A stretch of 64,000 nt of DNA from assembly GCF_051380735.1 (NCBI RefSeq), contig NZ_JBNYXQ010000001.1, forward strand, positions 1-64,000, read 5' to 3'. This document shows, piece by piece, positions 43,254-52,774 of the stretch. The DNA comes from Janthinobacterium sp051380735. GTDB taxonomy: Bacteria; Pseudomonadota; Gammaproteobacteria; Burkholderiales; Burkholderiaceae_D. Under the pieces are notes generated by a model that was given only the letters and a program-made list of their open reading frames with translations, searched no databases and was not told the DNA's origin. The position numbers were made by a program, and so were the translations under genes. How positions within the stretch are numbered: the first letter of the stretch is position 1; the number at the start of each line of letters is the position of its first letter.

Positions 43254-44108
43254 ATGGATACCAATGTAAACGACGCACGGCAAGCCGACAGTGGCGCTCC
43301 GCTGGAGCTGGCCGAAGCCGCCATCCCTTACAAGGTGGATGGCACCACAGGCGAGGCCGCTGCGGACACCACCCCGGCCTCGCCCAACTACCGCGCGCTG
43401 AACCTGGTCAGGCTGCAGGCGCAGGGCATGGTCACCCACGACGGCGGGCGCACCTCGGTGGCCGAGGATTTCCGCATCATCAAGCGCCCGCTGCTGCGCA
43501 ATGCGCGCGCCACCGGCGCCGACGCCATCCGCCACGGCAACCTGATCGTCGTCACCAGCGCCATGCCCGGCGAAGGCAAGACCTATTGCGCCGTCAACCT
43601 GGCCATGAGCATTGCCATGGAAATGGACATGACGGTGCTGCTGGTTGACGCCGACGTGGCACGTCCGTCGGTGCTGAAAGTGCTGGGACTGCCGACCGAA
43701 CCGGGGCTGATGGACGTGCTGCTCGACGAGCGCCTGGAAATGGCCGACGTGATCCTGAAAACCAATGTCGCCACCCTCAGCATTTTACCGGCCGGACGCA
43801 GCAACAAGCACGCCACGGAACTGCTGGCCAGCCGCGCCATGAGTCGCATGCTCAGTGAAATCGCCAGCCGCTATGCAGACCGCATCGTCGTCTTCGACTC
43901 GCCGCCGCTGCTGATCACCAGCGAAGCCCATGCTCTGGTGGGCCAGATGGGCCAGGTAGTGATGGTGGTCGAAGCGGAAACTACCACCCAGCATGCGGTC
44001 AAGGAAGCCTTGCGCCAGATCGAATCGTGCGAGCACATTAACCTGATCTATAACAAGACCAAGGGTTTTCCCGGCAGCGAATACTACGGTTATGGCTATT
44101 ACGATTAG
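43254..44108 (+). CDS. XrtA-associated tyrosine autokinase (BY-kinase)
   Basis: This 284-residue cytosolic ATPase/kinase works with the chain-length protein. It has Walker A AMPGEGKTYCAVNLA (about 102-116), Walker A' LLVDADVARPS, Walker B RIVVFDSPPLLI and a C-terminal autophosphorylation cluster EYYGYGYYD (276-284) with five tyrosines. ATG 43254 has GGGAGA 4-5 bases upstream; the frame is open earlier. Its end overlaps the start of the outer-membrane protein by 17 bases. Confidence 0.92.
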   Translation: MDTNVNDARQADSGAPLELAEAAIPYKVDGTTGEAAADTTPASPNYRALNLVRLQAQGMVTHDGGRTSVAEDFRIIKRPLLRNARATGADAIRHGNLIVVTSAMPGEGKTYCAVNLAMSIAMEMDMTVLLVDADVARPSVLKVLGLPTEPGLMDVLLDERLEMADVILKTNVATLSILPAGRSNKHATELLASRAMSRMLSEIASRYADRIVVFDSPPLLITSEAHALVGQMGQVVMVVEAETTTQHAVKEALRQIESCEHINLIYNKTKGFPGSEYYGYGYYD

Positions 44109-45615
44109 GCCGGCCGGCGCGCTGGCGCCGTGGCTGCTGCTATTGGTGGCGCCACCTGCAGCGGCCCTGGACTGGCTGGTGGCACCCTCGCTGCGCCTGC
44201 GTGAAAGCTACACCGACAACGCGCTGCTGGCGCCGCCCGGCCAGGAGAAATCCGACTTTATCACTGAAATTGCCCCCGCCATTGCCGTGATCGCCAGCGG
44301 TCCGCGCCTGCAAGTGCACCTCGACGCCAGCTGGCGCAAGTTTTTGTCGCATCAGCGCGCCGATTCCGATACCGTGCAGCTGCAGGCCGGCGCCAACGCC
44401 GAACTGCTGCGCGACTGGTTTTACCTGGACGGACACGCCAGCATCAACCGGCAGAACGTGTCGCCGTTCGGCGCACCCGTAATCGATGCCTTGCCAGACA
44501 GCGGGAACCAGAGCAGCGTGCGTGCCACCGTCGTCAGCCCCTACCTGCGGCACCGTTTTCAGGGCCTGGGCACCTTTGAACTACGTTATACGCGCGCCGA
44601 TGTGTCAAGCGAAAACAATCTGCTGGCTACCCACAGCGACGAATTGCAATTGCTGCTGGGTGGCGAACCGCACGGCCGCAGCTGGACCTGGAACGCCAGC
44701 TATGATGTGCGTCGCACCGAGGACAGCATGCTGCCGCCGCAGCGCAAGGAGCGCGCCAGCGTCGGCCTGCGCTACCCGTTCAGCCCTACCTGGTCGGGCA
44801 CCGCCAGCGTCGGCACGGAAAAGGAAGGCTACGAGGCCAGCGACGGGCGCAATCCGCAAGGCCGTTTCTGGTCGCTGGGCGGCGTGTGGACGCCGTCATC
44901 GCGCACCAGCGTGGCTTTCAGCACGGGCCGGCGCTTTTTCGGCCAGACCTACAGCCTGGACGCGCGCTTCCTGCAGCGCCACAACAACTGGTCGCTGCAA
45001 TACAGCGAAGACATCACCACCATGCCGGCGCAATTTCTGCACCTGGGCGACAGCGACGCGGCCAGCATGCTGGACCAGCTATGGCGCGGCATCTTTCCCG
45101 ACGCCCAGGACCGGCGCCTGCGCATCGATGCATTCCTGCGCTACGCCCAGGCGCAAGACCCGCAGCTGGGCGGCCTGAATTACTTCAGCCACCGCTACTA
45201 CCTGCAAAAACAGCTGAAGCTGAATATGGTGCGCGCCACGCCGAAAAGCACCCTGATACTGGGTTTGTCGGCGCTCGACCGCACGGCGCAGACGAATAGC
45301 GGGGTCGACAGCGGCTTGCTGCCCGATATCGACCTGAGCACATCGGACCGGACGCGCCAGCTGGGCGCCAGCGCCGGCTGGAGCTGGCGCTCTTCCGCGC
45401 GCGGCAGCGTCAACGTGCAGGCCGGCTACGCCAGCGCGCGTTCGCTCAGCGTGCCGCGGCGCGATGACAATATCACGGTCACGGCCGGCTACAGCCGCGT
45501 GCTGCGCTCGAACATGACGGCGGCGATCGACCTGCGCCACACCCGGCACCGCAGCAACCGCGGCGGCGATTTTCACGAAAACGGCGTCAGCGCCACGCTC
45601 ACCATGCGATTCTAA
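44092..45615 (+). CDS. PEP-CTERM system-associated outer-membrane beta-barrel protein
   Basis: The product has 507 residues with a signal peptide of about 25 (LAPWLLLLVAPPAAALD). Dense alternating strands follow, with a final SATLTMRF that ends in Phe as barrel proteins do. Opening motif WLVAPSLRLRESYTDNALLA is typical of the family found right after the tyrosine kinase in XrtA loci. A role as outer-membrane porin or scaffold for polysaccharide export is inferred. It starts inside the kinase gene (17-base overlap). Confidence 0.88.
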   Translation: MAITIRPAGALAPWLLLLVAPPAAALDWLVAPSLRLRESYTDNALLAPPGQEKSDFITEIAPAIAVIASGPRLQVHLDASWRKFLSHQRADSDTVQLQAGANAELLRDWFYLDGHASINRQNVSPFGAPVIDALPDSGNQSSVRATVVSPYLRHRFQGLGTFELRYTRADVSSENNLLATHSDELQLLLGGEPHGRSWTWNASYDVRRTEDSMLPPQRKERASVGLRYPFSPTWSGTASVGTEKEGYEASDGRNPQGRFWSLGGVWTPSSRTSVAFSTGRRFFGQTYSLDARFLQRHNNWSLQYSEDITTMPAQFLHLGDSDAASMLDQLWRGIFPDAQDRRLRIDAFLRYAQAQDPQLGGLNYFSHRYYLQKQLKLNMVRATPKSTLILGLSALDRTAQTNSGVDSGLLPDIDLSTSDRTRQLGASAGWSWRSSARGSVNVQAGYASARSLSVPRRDDNITVTAGYSRVLRSNMTAAIDLRHTRHRSNRGGDFHENGVSATLTMRF

Positions 45616-45624
45616 GGAGGCTCC

Positions 45625-46770
45625 ATGTCCGACCCTGTTCTGCCATCGGCACGGCCGCATCTGCTGTGCATCGTTGCCGCGCGGCCCAACCTGATGAAGA
45701 TGGCGCCGATCCTGGCGGCGTTTGCAAAACTGGCGCCGCAGGTGCGTACCAGCCTGGTGCATACCGGACAGCATTATGATACGGCCATGAACGCGCAGGT
45801 TTTTGCCGACCTGGGCCTGCGCGCGCCCGACATCAACCTCGAGGTCGGTTCGGGCAGCCACGCACAGCAGACGGCCGAGATCATGCGCCGTTATGAAACT
45901 GTGCATCTGGACCTGGCGCCGCACGCCGTGCTGGTGGTGGGCGACGTCAACTCCACGCTGGCCTGCGCGCTGGTGGCGGCCAAGCTGGGCACCCCGGTGA
46001 TCCATGTCGAGGCCGGCCTGCGCAGTGGCGAGCGCACCATGCCGGAAGAAATCAACCGCGTGCTGACCGATCAATTGTCGGCGCTGCTGTTTACCAGCGA
46101 AACGGGGGCGCGCGCCAATTTGCTGCGCGAAGGCATCGCGGAGGAACGCATCCATTTTGCCGGCAATGTGATGATCGACAGCCTGCTGCGCGAGTTGCCC
46201 GACGCCGTGCCGCCGCGCATCAGCCTGCGGGCCCACGGCCATGATACTCCGCCCGCGTATGGCCTGCTGACCTTGCATCGGCCATCGAATGTCGACGACG
46301 GCGCACGCCTGGCCGCGCTGATGGAGGCCATGTGCACGCTGTCGACGCAGCTGACGCTGCTGTTTCCCATCCATCCGCGTACCCGCGCCATGCTCGATAA
46401 AACCGGGCTGGCGCGGCGGCTGCGCGAGCATGCCATCATGCTGCTGCCGCCGCTGGGCTACCTTGAAATGCTAGGCCTGATGCAGGGCGCGCAACTGGTG
46501 CTGACCGATTCGGGCGGCATCCAGGAGGAAACCACGGCGCTGGGTGTGCCCTGCCTGACCTTGCGCGACAATACCGAACGCCCCGTCACCGTCGACGAAG
46601 GCACCAACGTCATCGCCGGCACCGCCCCCGCCGCCATCCTGTCGCTGGCGCGCCAGGTGCTGCGCACGGGCGGCAAGCGCGGCCGCATTCCGCAATACTG
46701 GGACGGCCACGCGGCCGAACGCATCGCCACCGTCACCGCGCAATGGCTATCCGCACGGCTTGCGCCATGA
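45625..46770 (+). CDS. wecB: UDP-N-acetylglucosamine 2-epimerase (non-hydrolysing)
   Basis: The product has 381 residues and is a GT-B-fold enzyme making UDP-ManNAc from UDP-GlcNAc. Motifs: HTGQHYDTAMNAQVFADLGL, HVEAGLRSGERTMPEEINR, GNVMIDSL, LTLHRPSNVDD and DSGGIQEETTALGVPCLTLR. A strong AAGGAGG site lies 7 bases before the ATG. It sits where many XrtA loci carry the XrtA-associated ATPase gene. ManNAc or its uronic acid is therefore a likely sugar of the polymer; tviB could oxidise it, which is inference. Confidence 0.92.
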   Translation: MSDPVLPSARPHLLCIVAARPNLMKMAPILAAFAKLAPQVRTSLVHTGQHYDTAMNAQVFADLGLRAPDINLEVGSGSHAQQTAEIMRRYETVHLDLAPHAVLVVGDVNSTLACALVAAKLGTPVIHVEAGLRSGERTMPEEINRVLTDQLSALLFTSETGARANLLREGIAEERIHFAGNVMIDSLLRELPDAVPPRISLRAHGHDTPPAYGLLTLHRPSNVDDGARLAALMEAMCTLSTQLTLLFPIHPRTRAMLDKTGLARRLREHAIMLLPPLGYLEMLGLMQGAQLVLTDSGGIQEETTALGVPCLTLRDNTERPVTVDEGTNVIAGTAPAAILSLARQVLRTGGKRGRIPQYWDGHAAERIATVTAQWLSARLAP

Positions 46771-47615
46771 ACACGCCAAGCGTGCGCAATGCGCTGACCA
46801 TCGATGTCGAGGACTATTTCCAGGTCTCGGCCTTTGCGCCCCATATCGCCCGCGCCGACTGGCCCCGTCTCGAATGCCGGGTCGAGGCCAACGTCGAGCG
46901 CATCCTGCTGCTACTTGGCGACAAGGGCATTCACGCCACCTTCTTTACCCTGGGCTGGATCGCCGAGCGCTATCCGGCCATGCTGCGCCGCGTGGCCGCC
47001 GCCGGCCATGAGGTGGCCAGCCATGGCCATGCCCACCTGCGCGCCTCGCAGCAGTCGCGCAGCGAATTTCTGCACGATGTGGTGCAGAGCAAGCGCATTC
47101 TTGAACAATTGACCGGTCAGGCGGTGCTGGGCTACCGCGCCCCCAGCTTTTCCATCGGCGCACGCAATCTATGGGCCTTCGATGTGCTGTGCGAGGCGGG
47201 CTACCGCTACAGTTCCAGCATCTACCCGATCCGCCATGACCATTACGGCATGCCCGACGCGCCGCGCTTCGCCTGGCACCCGCGTGGCCCGCAGGGGGTG
47301 CTGGAATTGCCGGTCAGCACGGTGCGCCTGGGCAGCCGCAATTATCCGGCCGGCGGTGGTGGCTACTTTCGCCTGCTGCCCTATTCATTGTCGCGCTGGC
47401 TTTTGCGCCGCATCAATTCACGCGATGGCCAGGCTGGCATATTCTATTTTCACCCTTGGGAGCTCGATCCGGGGCAACCGCGGCCCGCTGGCCCAGGCTG
47501 GAAGACACGCTTTCGCCACTACCTGAACCTGGCACGGATGGAGGCGCGGCTGGCACGCCTGACGAGCGATTTTGCCTGGGACCGGATGGATCGCATTTTT
47601 CTTGAGGGTACATGA
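46767..47615 (+). CDS. XrtA-associated polysaccharide deacetylase (NodB fold, DUF3473)
   Basis: The product has 282 residues. The NodB core shows TIDVEDYFQVSAF with the catalytic-base Asp, HATFFTLGWIAERYP, and VASHGHAHLRAS with the zinc His pair. The later FDVLCEAGYRYSSSIYPI and the DUF3473 tail (GIFYFHPWELDPGQPR) define the exosortase-associated subgroup. It would remove N-acetyl groups from the polymer. No signal peptide is visible. Start and stop overlap the neighbouring genes by 4 bases on both sides (ATGA). Confidence 0.9.
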   Translation: MNTPSVRNALTIDVEDYFQVSAFAPHIARADWPRLECRVEANVERILLLLGDKGIHATFFTLGWIAERYPAMLRRVAAAGHEVASHGHAHLRASQQSRSEFLHDVVQSKRILEQLTGQAVLGYRAPSFSIGARNLWAFDVLCEAGYRYSSSIYPIRHDHYGMPDAPRFAWHPRGPQGVLELPVSTVRLGSRNYPAGGGGYFRLLPYSLSRWLLRRINSRDGQAGIFYFHPWELDPGQPRPAGPGWKTRFRHYLNLARMEARLARLTSDFAWDRMDRIFLEGT

Positions 47616-48709
47616 TGCATGAGGCGCCCCACCTTACCGACAGCGCGGCGGACGTCATTGCCGCCGCCCGGCGCAGCAGCGCGATCATCATCCGCACGCT
47701 GCTGCCGCAAGACCATGGCCGCTGGGATGCCTTCGTGCACAGCTGCCCCGATGCTACGTTTTTTCACCGCGCCGGCTGGCAAACCATCATGGAGCAAGGC
47801 TTCGGCCACGCCAGCCATTTCCTGTATGCCGAACAGAGCGGCCGCATCCTGGGCGTGCTGCCACTGGTGCACCTGCGCGGCCTGCTGTGCGGCAAGGCGC
47901 TCGTCTCGCTGCCCTTCTGCGTGTATGGTGGTATCGCCGCGATCGACCTGCAGGCCAGGCGTGCGCTGGACGCACGGGCACAGCATCTGGCGCGCGAGCT
48001 GGAAGTGGGCCACCTGGAGTACCGCCAGCGCGACGGCGCCATTCCCGACGACTGGCAAGGCAAGCCCCTGTACGCCACCTTCCGCAAAACATTGCTGGCA
48101 AATGAAGAGCAAAACCTGCTGGCGATCCCGCGCAAGCAGCGCGCCGTCCTGCGCAAGGCCATCGCCGCCGGCCTGCACAGCGTCGTCGACCACGATCTCG
48201 ATCATTTCTTTCCCCTGTATGCGGCCAGCGTGCACCGCCTGGGTACGCCCGTGTTTGCGCGTCGCCACTTTGCCCTGCTGCGCACGGTGTTCGGCAACGA
48301 TTGCGACATCCTCACCGTCTACCAGGGGCAACAGGCGCAGGCCAGCGTGCTGTCGTTTTATTTTCGCGGCGAGGTGTTGCCGTATTATGGCGCCGGCAGC
48401 GTGCTGGCGCGCAGCAGCGGCGCCAACGACTTCATGTACTGGGAACTGATGCGGCGTGCCAGCGCGCGCGGCGTGCACCAGTTCGACTTTGGCCGCAGCA
48501 AGCTGGGCACGGGTGCCTTTGATTTCAAGAAAAACTGGGGCTTTGCGCCGCAGCCGTTGCCGTATGCCTACAAGCTGATCCGCGCAAGCTCGCTGCCCGA
48601 CGTGAATCCGCTCAATCCGAAATACGCGCTGTTCATCCGCGCCTGGCGCCGTCTGCCGCTGCCGCTGGCCAACCTGCTGGGACCGCATCTTGTGCGGCAG
48701 CTGGGCTAG
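47612..48709 (+). CDS. FemAB family XrtA/PEP-CTERM system-associated protein
   Basis: The product has 365 residues and is a double-GNAT FemAB/peptidoglycan-interbridge-like transferase. It shows FFHRAGWQTIMEQGFGHASH, LPLVHLRGLLCGKALVSLPF, IPRKQRAVLRKAIAAGL and ARGVHQFDFGRSKLGTGAFD with KKNWGF. The family attaches amino acids to carrier lipids in peptidoglycan; here the context points to amino-acyl decoration of the XrtA polysaccharide, which is inferred. The start overlaps the deacetylase stop (ATGA). Confidence 0.88.
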   Translation: MMHEAPHLTDSAADVIAAARRSSAIIIRTLLPQDHGRWDAFVHSCPDATFFHRAGWQTIMEQGFGHASHFLYAEQSGRILGVLPLVHLRGLLCGKALVSLPFCVYGGIAAIDLQARRALDARAQHLARELEVGHLEYRQRDGAIPDDWQGKPLYATFRKTLLANEEQNLLAIPRKQRAVLRKAIAAGLHSVVDHDLDHFFPLYAASVHRLGTPVFARRHFALLRTVFGNDCDILTVYQGQQAQASVLSFYFRGEVLPYYGAGSVLARSSGANDFMYWELMRRASARGVHQFDFGRSKLGTGAFDFKKNWGFAPQPLPYAYKLIRASSLPDVNPLNPKYALFIRAWRRLPLPLANLLGPHLVRQLG

Positions 48710-48711
48710 CC

Positions 48712-49998
48712 ATGCGCGATCTGCTCTTCCTCACACACCGGCTGCCGTATCCGCCCAACAAGGGTGACAAGATACGTTCCTGGCATATGCTGCAATACTT
48801 GAGCAGGCATTTCCGCGTGCACCTGGGCTGTTTTATCGACGAGCAAGCCGACTGGCAATATATGCATGAGGTGGCTGCTTTGTGTGCCAGTACGCGCATG
48901 GTCGACTTGCGTTTGACGGCTGCCCGCTGGCGTGCGGTGCGGGCCCTGCTGTCGCGCCAGGCCATGAGCGTGCAGTACTACCGCGACGCGCGCCTGCTGG
49001 AATGGGTGGACGGCCTGCGGGAGAGCGGCAAAGTACGCCATGCGCTGGCGTTTTCCGGACCTATGGCGCAGTACATCGATGGCAGGGGCGCGCGCCATCT
49101 GCACCGCGTGATCGACTTTGTCGACGTCGATTCCGACAAATGGCGCCAGTACGGTGACAGCAAGCCATGGCCCTTGTCGCAGTTGTTCCAGCGCGAGGCG
49201 CACCGCTTGCTGCAGTACGAACGCCATATCGCCCAGCAGTTTTCCGCTGCCAGCTTTGTCTCGGAAGCCGAGGCAAACCTGTTTCGCCTCTGCGCGCCGA
49301 TGGTGCGGCGCAAGACCCATCACTTCAATAATGGCGTCGACACTGGCTATTTTGCACCGGAGCGATGTGCTGCTTCGCCGTATCCGCCCGGCAGCCAGGT
49401 GCTGGTATTTACGGGCGCCATGGATTACTGGCCGAATATCGACGCGGTGCAGTGGTTCGTGCGCCATGTGTGGCCAGCCCTGCGGCGCCAGTTCCCGCAA
49501 CTGCTTTTTTATATCGTCGGCAGCCGGCCGGCGCCCCGCGTGCAGTCCCTGGCCAAGGTAGCCGGCGTGACCGTCACTGGCGCGGTGGACGATATCCGCC
49601 CGTGGCTGGCCGGTGCGACCCTGGCTGTGGCGCCGCTGCGCATTGCGCGCGGCGTGCAAAACAAGGTGCTGGAAGCGATGGCGATGGGCAAGATCGTACT
49701 GGCGTCGCCGCAAGCGCTCGAAGGCATCGCCGCCCAGCCCGGGCTGGACCTGCTGCTGGCGCACGACGAAGCCGAGTTCATTCACCATGCGGCGCGCGTG
49801 CTGCGCGCCGCCGCCCAGCCAGGAGCAGGTGTGGACATGGGCAGCTGCGCGCGCCAGCTGATTTTGCAAAAATATCAATGGGAAGGCAATTTGCAGGCCC
49901 TGGGTGCCATGCTGGGCCTCAAGCCACATCCGGTGCAGCAAGGCACAAGCGGCAGCACGGCGAGCCTGCGGCCAGTGCAAGAATCGGAAGCGCCATGA
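48712..49998 (+). CDS. XrtA/PEP-CTERM system glycosyltransferase (TIGR03087 type)
   Basis: The product has 428 residues, GT4-like, cytosolic face. The opening LLFLTHRLPYPPNKGDKIRS is diagnostic for the exosortase-associated subgroup. Later segments are FVDVDSDKWRQYGDSK, VFTGAMDYWPNIDAVQWFV and PLRIARGVQNKVLEAMAMGK, the E-containing nucleotide-sugar site. It starts 2 bases after the FemAB stop and overlaps xrtA by 4 bases. Confidence 0.9.
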   Translation: MRDLLFLTHRLPYPPNKGDKIRSWHMLQYLSRHFRVHLGCFIDEQADWQYMHEVAALCASTRMVDLRLTAARWRAVRALLSRQAMSVQYYRDARLLEWVDGLRESGKVRHALAFSGPMAQYIDGRGARHLHRVIDFVDVDSDKWRQYGDSKPWPLSQLFQREAHRLLQYERHIAQQFSAASFVSEAEANLFRLCAPMVRRKTHHFNNGVDTGYFAPERCAASPYPPGSQVLVFTGAMDYWPNIDAVQWFVRHVWPALRRQFPQLLFYIVGSRPAPRVQSLAKVAGVTVTGAVDDIRPWLAGATLAVAPLRIARGVQNKVLEAMAMGKIVLASPQALEGIAAQPGLDLLLAHDEAEFIHHAARVLRAAAQPGAGVDMGSCARQLILQKYQWEGNLQALGAMLGLKPHPVQQGTSGSTASLRPVQESEAP

Positions 49999-51569
49999 CG
50001 CTGGCCTCGCCCACAGTCGCGGCCAGCCTGCCGCTGCCACCCATGCCGCCAATGCCACCGGTGCAAGCGCCCTTTGCCCCCGGCCATGGCGTGCCTGCAC
50101 TGCTGCTGGCCATGACCGCCATCGTGGTGCTGTACCATGCCACCTTCTGGGGCATGCTGGAAGTATGGTCGCGCTCGCAGACCTTTGCCCATGGTTTCCT
50201 GATCGTGCCGATCAGCCTGTGGCTGGCCTGGCGCAAGCGCGCGCGCCTGGCCGTACTGCCGCCACGCCCATCGATGGCGGGCGGACTGCTGCTGTTCGTG
50301 CTGGGCGTGGCCTGGCTGCTGGCCGATGTGGCTTACGTGCAAGTGGCCGAGCAATATGCAGCCACCGCCATGCTGCCCGCAGCCGTGCTGGCCATTCTGG
50401 GCTGGCCCGCCACGCGCTTGCTGGCCTTTCCGCTGGCTTACCTGTTCCTGGCCGTGCCTTTCGGCGAAGTGTTTCTGCCACCCCTGATCGACTTTACGGC
50501 CGGTTTCACGGTCGGCGCGCTGCACTTGTCGGGCGTGCCGGTGTTCAGGGACGGCAACTATTTTTCCCTGGCTAGCGGCAACTGGTCGGTGGTCGAGGCC
50601 TGCAGCGGCCTGCGCTATGTGATCGCCTCGCTGGCCCTGGGTGCGCTGTTTGCTCATTTGCATTTTCGCAGCATGCGCCGGCGCTTGGCCGTGATGGTAT
50701 GCGCGCTGGTGGTGCCGATCCTGGCCAACGGCGTGCGCGCCTGGCTGGTCGTGATGCTGGGCCACTACAGCGGCATGCGGCTGGCGGTCGGCGTCGACCA
50801 CCTGGTATATGGCTGGCTGTTTTTTGGCCTGGTGATGCTGTTGCTGTTGCTGCTAGCGAGCCGCTGGCGCGAACGCATGCCGGCACTGACGCTGGCAACC
50901 AATCAGGCCATGCCGGCGCGCAGCGCCTCGCTGGCCGCCGTCAAGGCCGCAGTCGCCTGCATCGTGATCGCCGCCGCCTGGCCGGCGCTGGCCTGGCGCA
51001 ACGACGACGCGCCGCCGGAGCGCCAGGCCGCGCAACTGGCCATGCCGACCCCGTCCGGCTGGCGCCTGGCGCATGCCAGTACGCCTGACTGGAACGCCGC
51101 CCTGGCCGGTGCGCCGCGGCGCCTGCACGCCACCTATCAGCAAGGTACGGCGCAAGTGAGCGTGCAACTGGCCTGGTATGCGCACCAGACGCGCAATGCC
51201 GAACTGCTGACGCACCAGGTGACGCCATTCGGCCCACGTTGGCTACCGCTGGGGCAGCAGACGCGCCGTTTGAGCCTGCCGGGACGCAGCTTGCAGATAC
51301 GCGAAACCTTGCTGGCACACGGTAGCGAGCGGGTGCTGGTATGGCGCAGCTACCAGCAGGGCGGCGTGCTGACGGCCAGCCCGGCGCTGGTCAAGCTGCT
51401 GCTGGCCAGGGGCAAGCTGTTGGGCACGCGCCAGGATGGCGCAGACATCATGGTCTCCAGCACTTACGATGAATTGGCGCCGCCGCCACGCGAACAGTTG
51501 CAAGCCTTTTTACAGGCGGCGCTGCCCGGTATCGAACAGGCGTTGCAGGGGGTGCCGCATGCGCCTTGA
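49995..51569 (+). CDS. xrtA: Exosortase A fused to EpsI domain
   Basis: This 524-residue inner-membrane protein cleaves PEP-CTERM sorting signals. The N-terminal exosortase part (about 1-300) has about eight spans and the catalytic triad Cys203 (EACSGLRYVIA), Arg248 (LANGVRAWLV) and His269 (VDHLVYGWLFF). The C-terminal about 200 residues are the EpsI/DUF3485 domain (WLPLGQQTRRLSLPGR and LAWYAHQTRNAELLTHQ), periplasmic. This fusion is usual for XrtA. The start ATG at 49995 overlaps the previous stop; the frame is open far upstream only as a shadow. No substrate with a PEP-CTERM tail is encoded in the window. Confidence 0.93.
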   Translation: MTLASPTVAASLPLPPMPPMPPVQAPFAPGHGVPALLLAMTAIVVLYHATFWGMLEVWSRSQTFAHGFLIVPISLWLAWRKRARLAVLPPRPSMAGGLLLFVLGVAWLLADVAYVQVAEQYAATAMLPAAVLAILGWPATRLLAFPLAYLFLAVPFGEVFLPPLIDFTAGFTVGALHLSGVPVFRDGNYFSLASGNWSVVEACSGLRYVIASLALGALFAHLHFRSMRRRLAVMVCALVVPILANGVRAWLVVMLGHYSGMRLAVGVDHLVYGWLFFGLVMLLLLLLASRWRERMPALTLATNQAMPARSASLAAVKAAVACIVIAAAWPALAWRNDDAPPERQAAQLAMPTPSGWRLAHASTPDWNAALAGAPRRLHATYQQGTAQVSVQLAWYAHQTRNAELLTHQVTPFGPRWLPLGQQTRRLSLPGRSLQIRETLLAHGSERVLVWRSYQQGGVLTASPALVKLLLARGKLLGTRQDGADIMVSSTYDELAPPPREQLQAFLQAALPGIEQALQGVPHAP

Positions 51570-52764
51570 GCCGCCCCGCAACAGCACGGCGGCCGGCGCG
51601 CCGCCGCTGATCGTGCATATCATCGACCAGCTCGACGTGGGCGGCCTTGAAAACGGCCTGGTGAACCTGATCAACCATATGCCGCCAGGGCGCTACCGGC
51701 ACGCGATTGTCTGCCTGAAAAACGCTACCGCCTTTCGCCAGCGCTTGAGCGCGCCCGGGGTCGACGTGGTCAGCCTGGACAAGCGCGAAGGCAAGGATCC
51801 CTTGCATTACCTGCGCCTGTACCGGCTGCTGCGGCAATTGCGGCCCAGCCTGGTGCACACGCGCAACCTCGGCTGCATCGAGGCGCAACTGCTGGCCACC
51901 ATCGCCGGCGTGCGCCTGCGCGTGCATGGCGAACACGGGCGCGACATCAACGACCTGCACGGCAACAACCGCAAATACCGGTTGCTGCGCAAGTTGATGC
52001 GACCGCTGATCCAGCATTTCATCGCTGTCAGCGTTGACCTGGGCCAGTGGCTGGTACAGGCCATCGGCGCGCCGCCCGCCAGCATCAGCCATATTGGCAA
52101 CGGCGTTGACAGTGCGAAGTTTCACCCGCGCCTGGGTCCGCCGGCCGTGGCGGGGCCGCCCGGCTTCCTGCGCCATGGCGCGTATGTGATCGGCAGCGTG
52201 GGCCGGATGGCGGCCGTGAAAGACCAATTGACCCTGGTGCGCGCCTTTTTGCTGCTGCTGGAACAACTCGACCCGCGCCAGCGCGCGCATCTGCGGCTGA
52301 TGATCATCGGCGATGGTCCGTGCCGCCAGCCTTGCCTGGCCCTGCTGGCGCAGGCCGGCGTTCAGCACCAGGCCTGGCTGCCCGGCGCGCGCGACGACGT
52401 TGCGCAATTGCTGAGGGCCATGGACGTATTCGCGCTGCCGTCGCTGGCCGAAGGCAGTTCCAACACCATCCTGGAAGCGATGGCGACCGGGCTGCCGGTA
52501 GTGGCGACGCAAGTGGGCGGCAATGCGGAACTGGTGCGCCCAGGCCGGAGCGGCGCGCTGGTGCCGCCGGCTTCGCCCGAACTGCTGGCCGCCGCGCTGC
52601 TTGACTACTACCGTGCGCCTGAACTGGGTGCGCAGCACGGCGCGTGCGGACGGCGCCTGGTGCTGGCCGAACACAGCCTTGCCGCCATGGCCGGCGCCTA
52701 TCTGGCCGTGTATGACCGCTTGACGGGCGCCGAAGCGCCCTCCCCGCTTCCCACTTATCCGTGA
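51559..52764 (+). CDS. XrtA/PEP-CTERM system glycosyltransferase (TIGR03088 type)
   Basis: The product has 401 residues, GT4 family. It opens VHIIDQLDVGGLENGLVNLI, the subgroup signature, and has HTRNLGCIEAQLLA, HIGNGVDSAKFHP and SLAEGSSNTILEAMATGLPV with the EX7E-type site. The start ATG at 51559 lies 11 bases inside the xrtA gene. It would add one sugar of the repeat unit; the donor is unknown. Confidence 0.9.
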   Translation: MRLEPPRNSTAAGAPPLIVHIIDQLDVGGLENGLVNLINHMPPGRYRHAIVCLKNATAFRQRLSAPGVDVVSLDKREGKDPLHYLRLYRLLRQLRPSLVHTRNLGCIEAQLLATIAGVRLRVHGEHGRDINDLHGNNRKYRLLRKLMRPLIQHFIAVSVDLGQWLVQAIGAPPASISHIGNGVDSAKFHPRLGPPAVAGPPGFLRHGAYVIGSVGRMAAVKDQLTLVRAFLLLLEQLDPRQRAHLRLMIIGDGPCRQPCLALLAQAGVQHQAWLPGARDDVAQLLRAMDVFALPSLAEGSSNTILEAMATGLPVVATQVGGNAELVRPGRSGALVPPASPELLAAALLDYYRAPELGAQHGACGRRLVLAEHSLAAMAGAYLAVYDRLTGAEAPSPLPTYP

Positions 52765-52774
52765 AAGGACTTCC

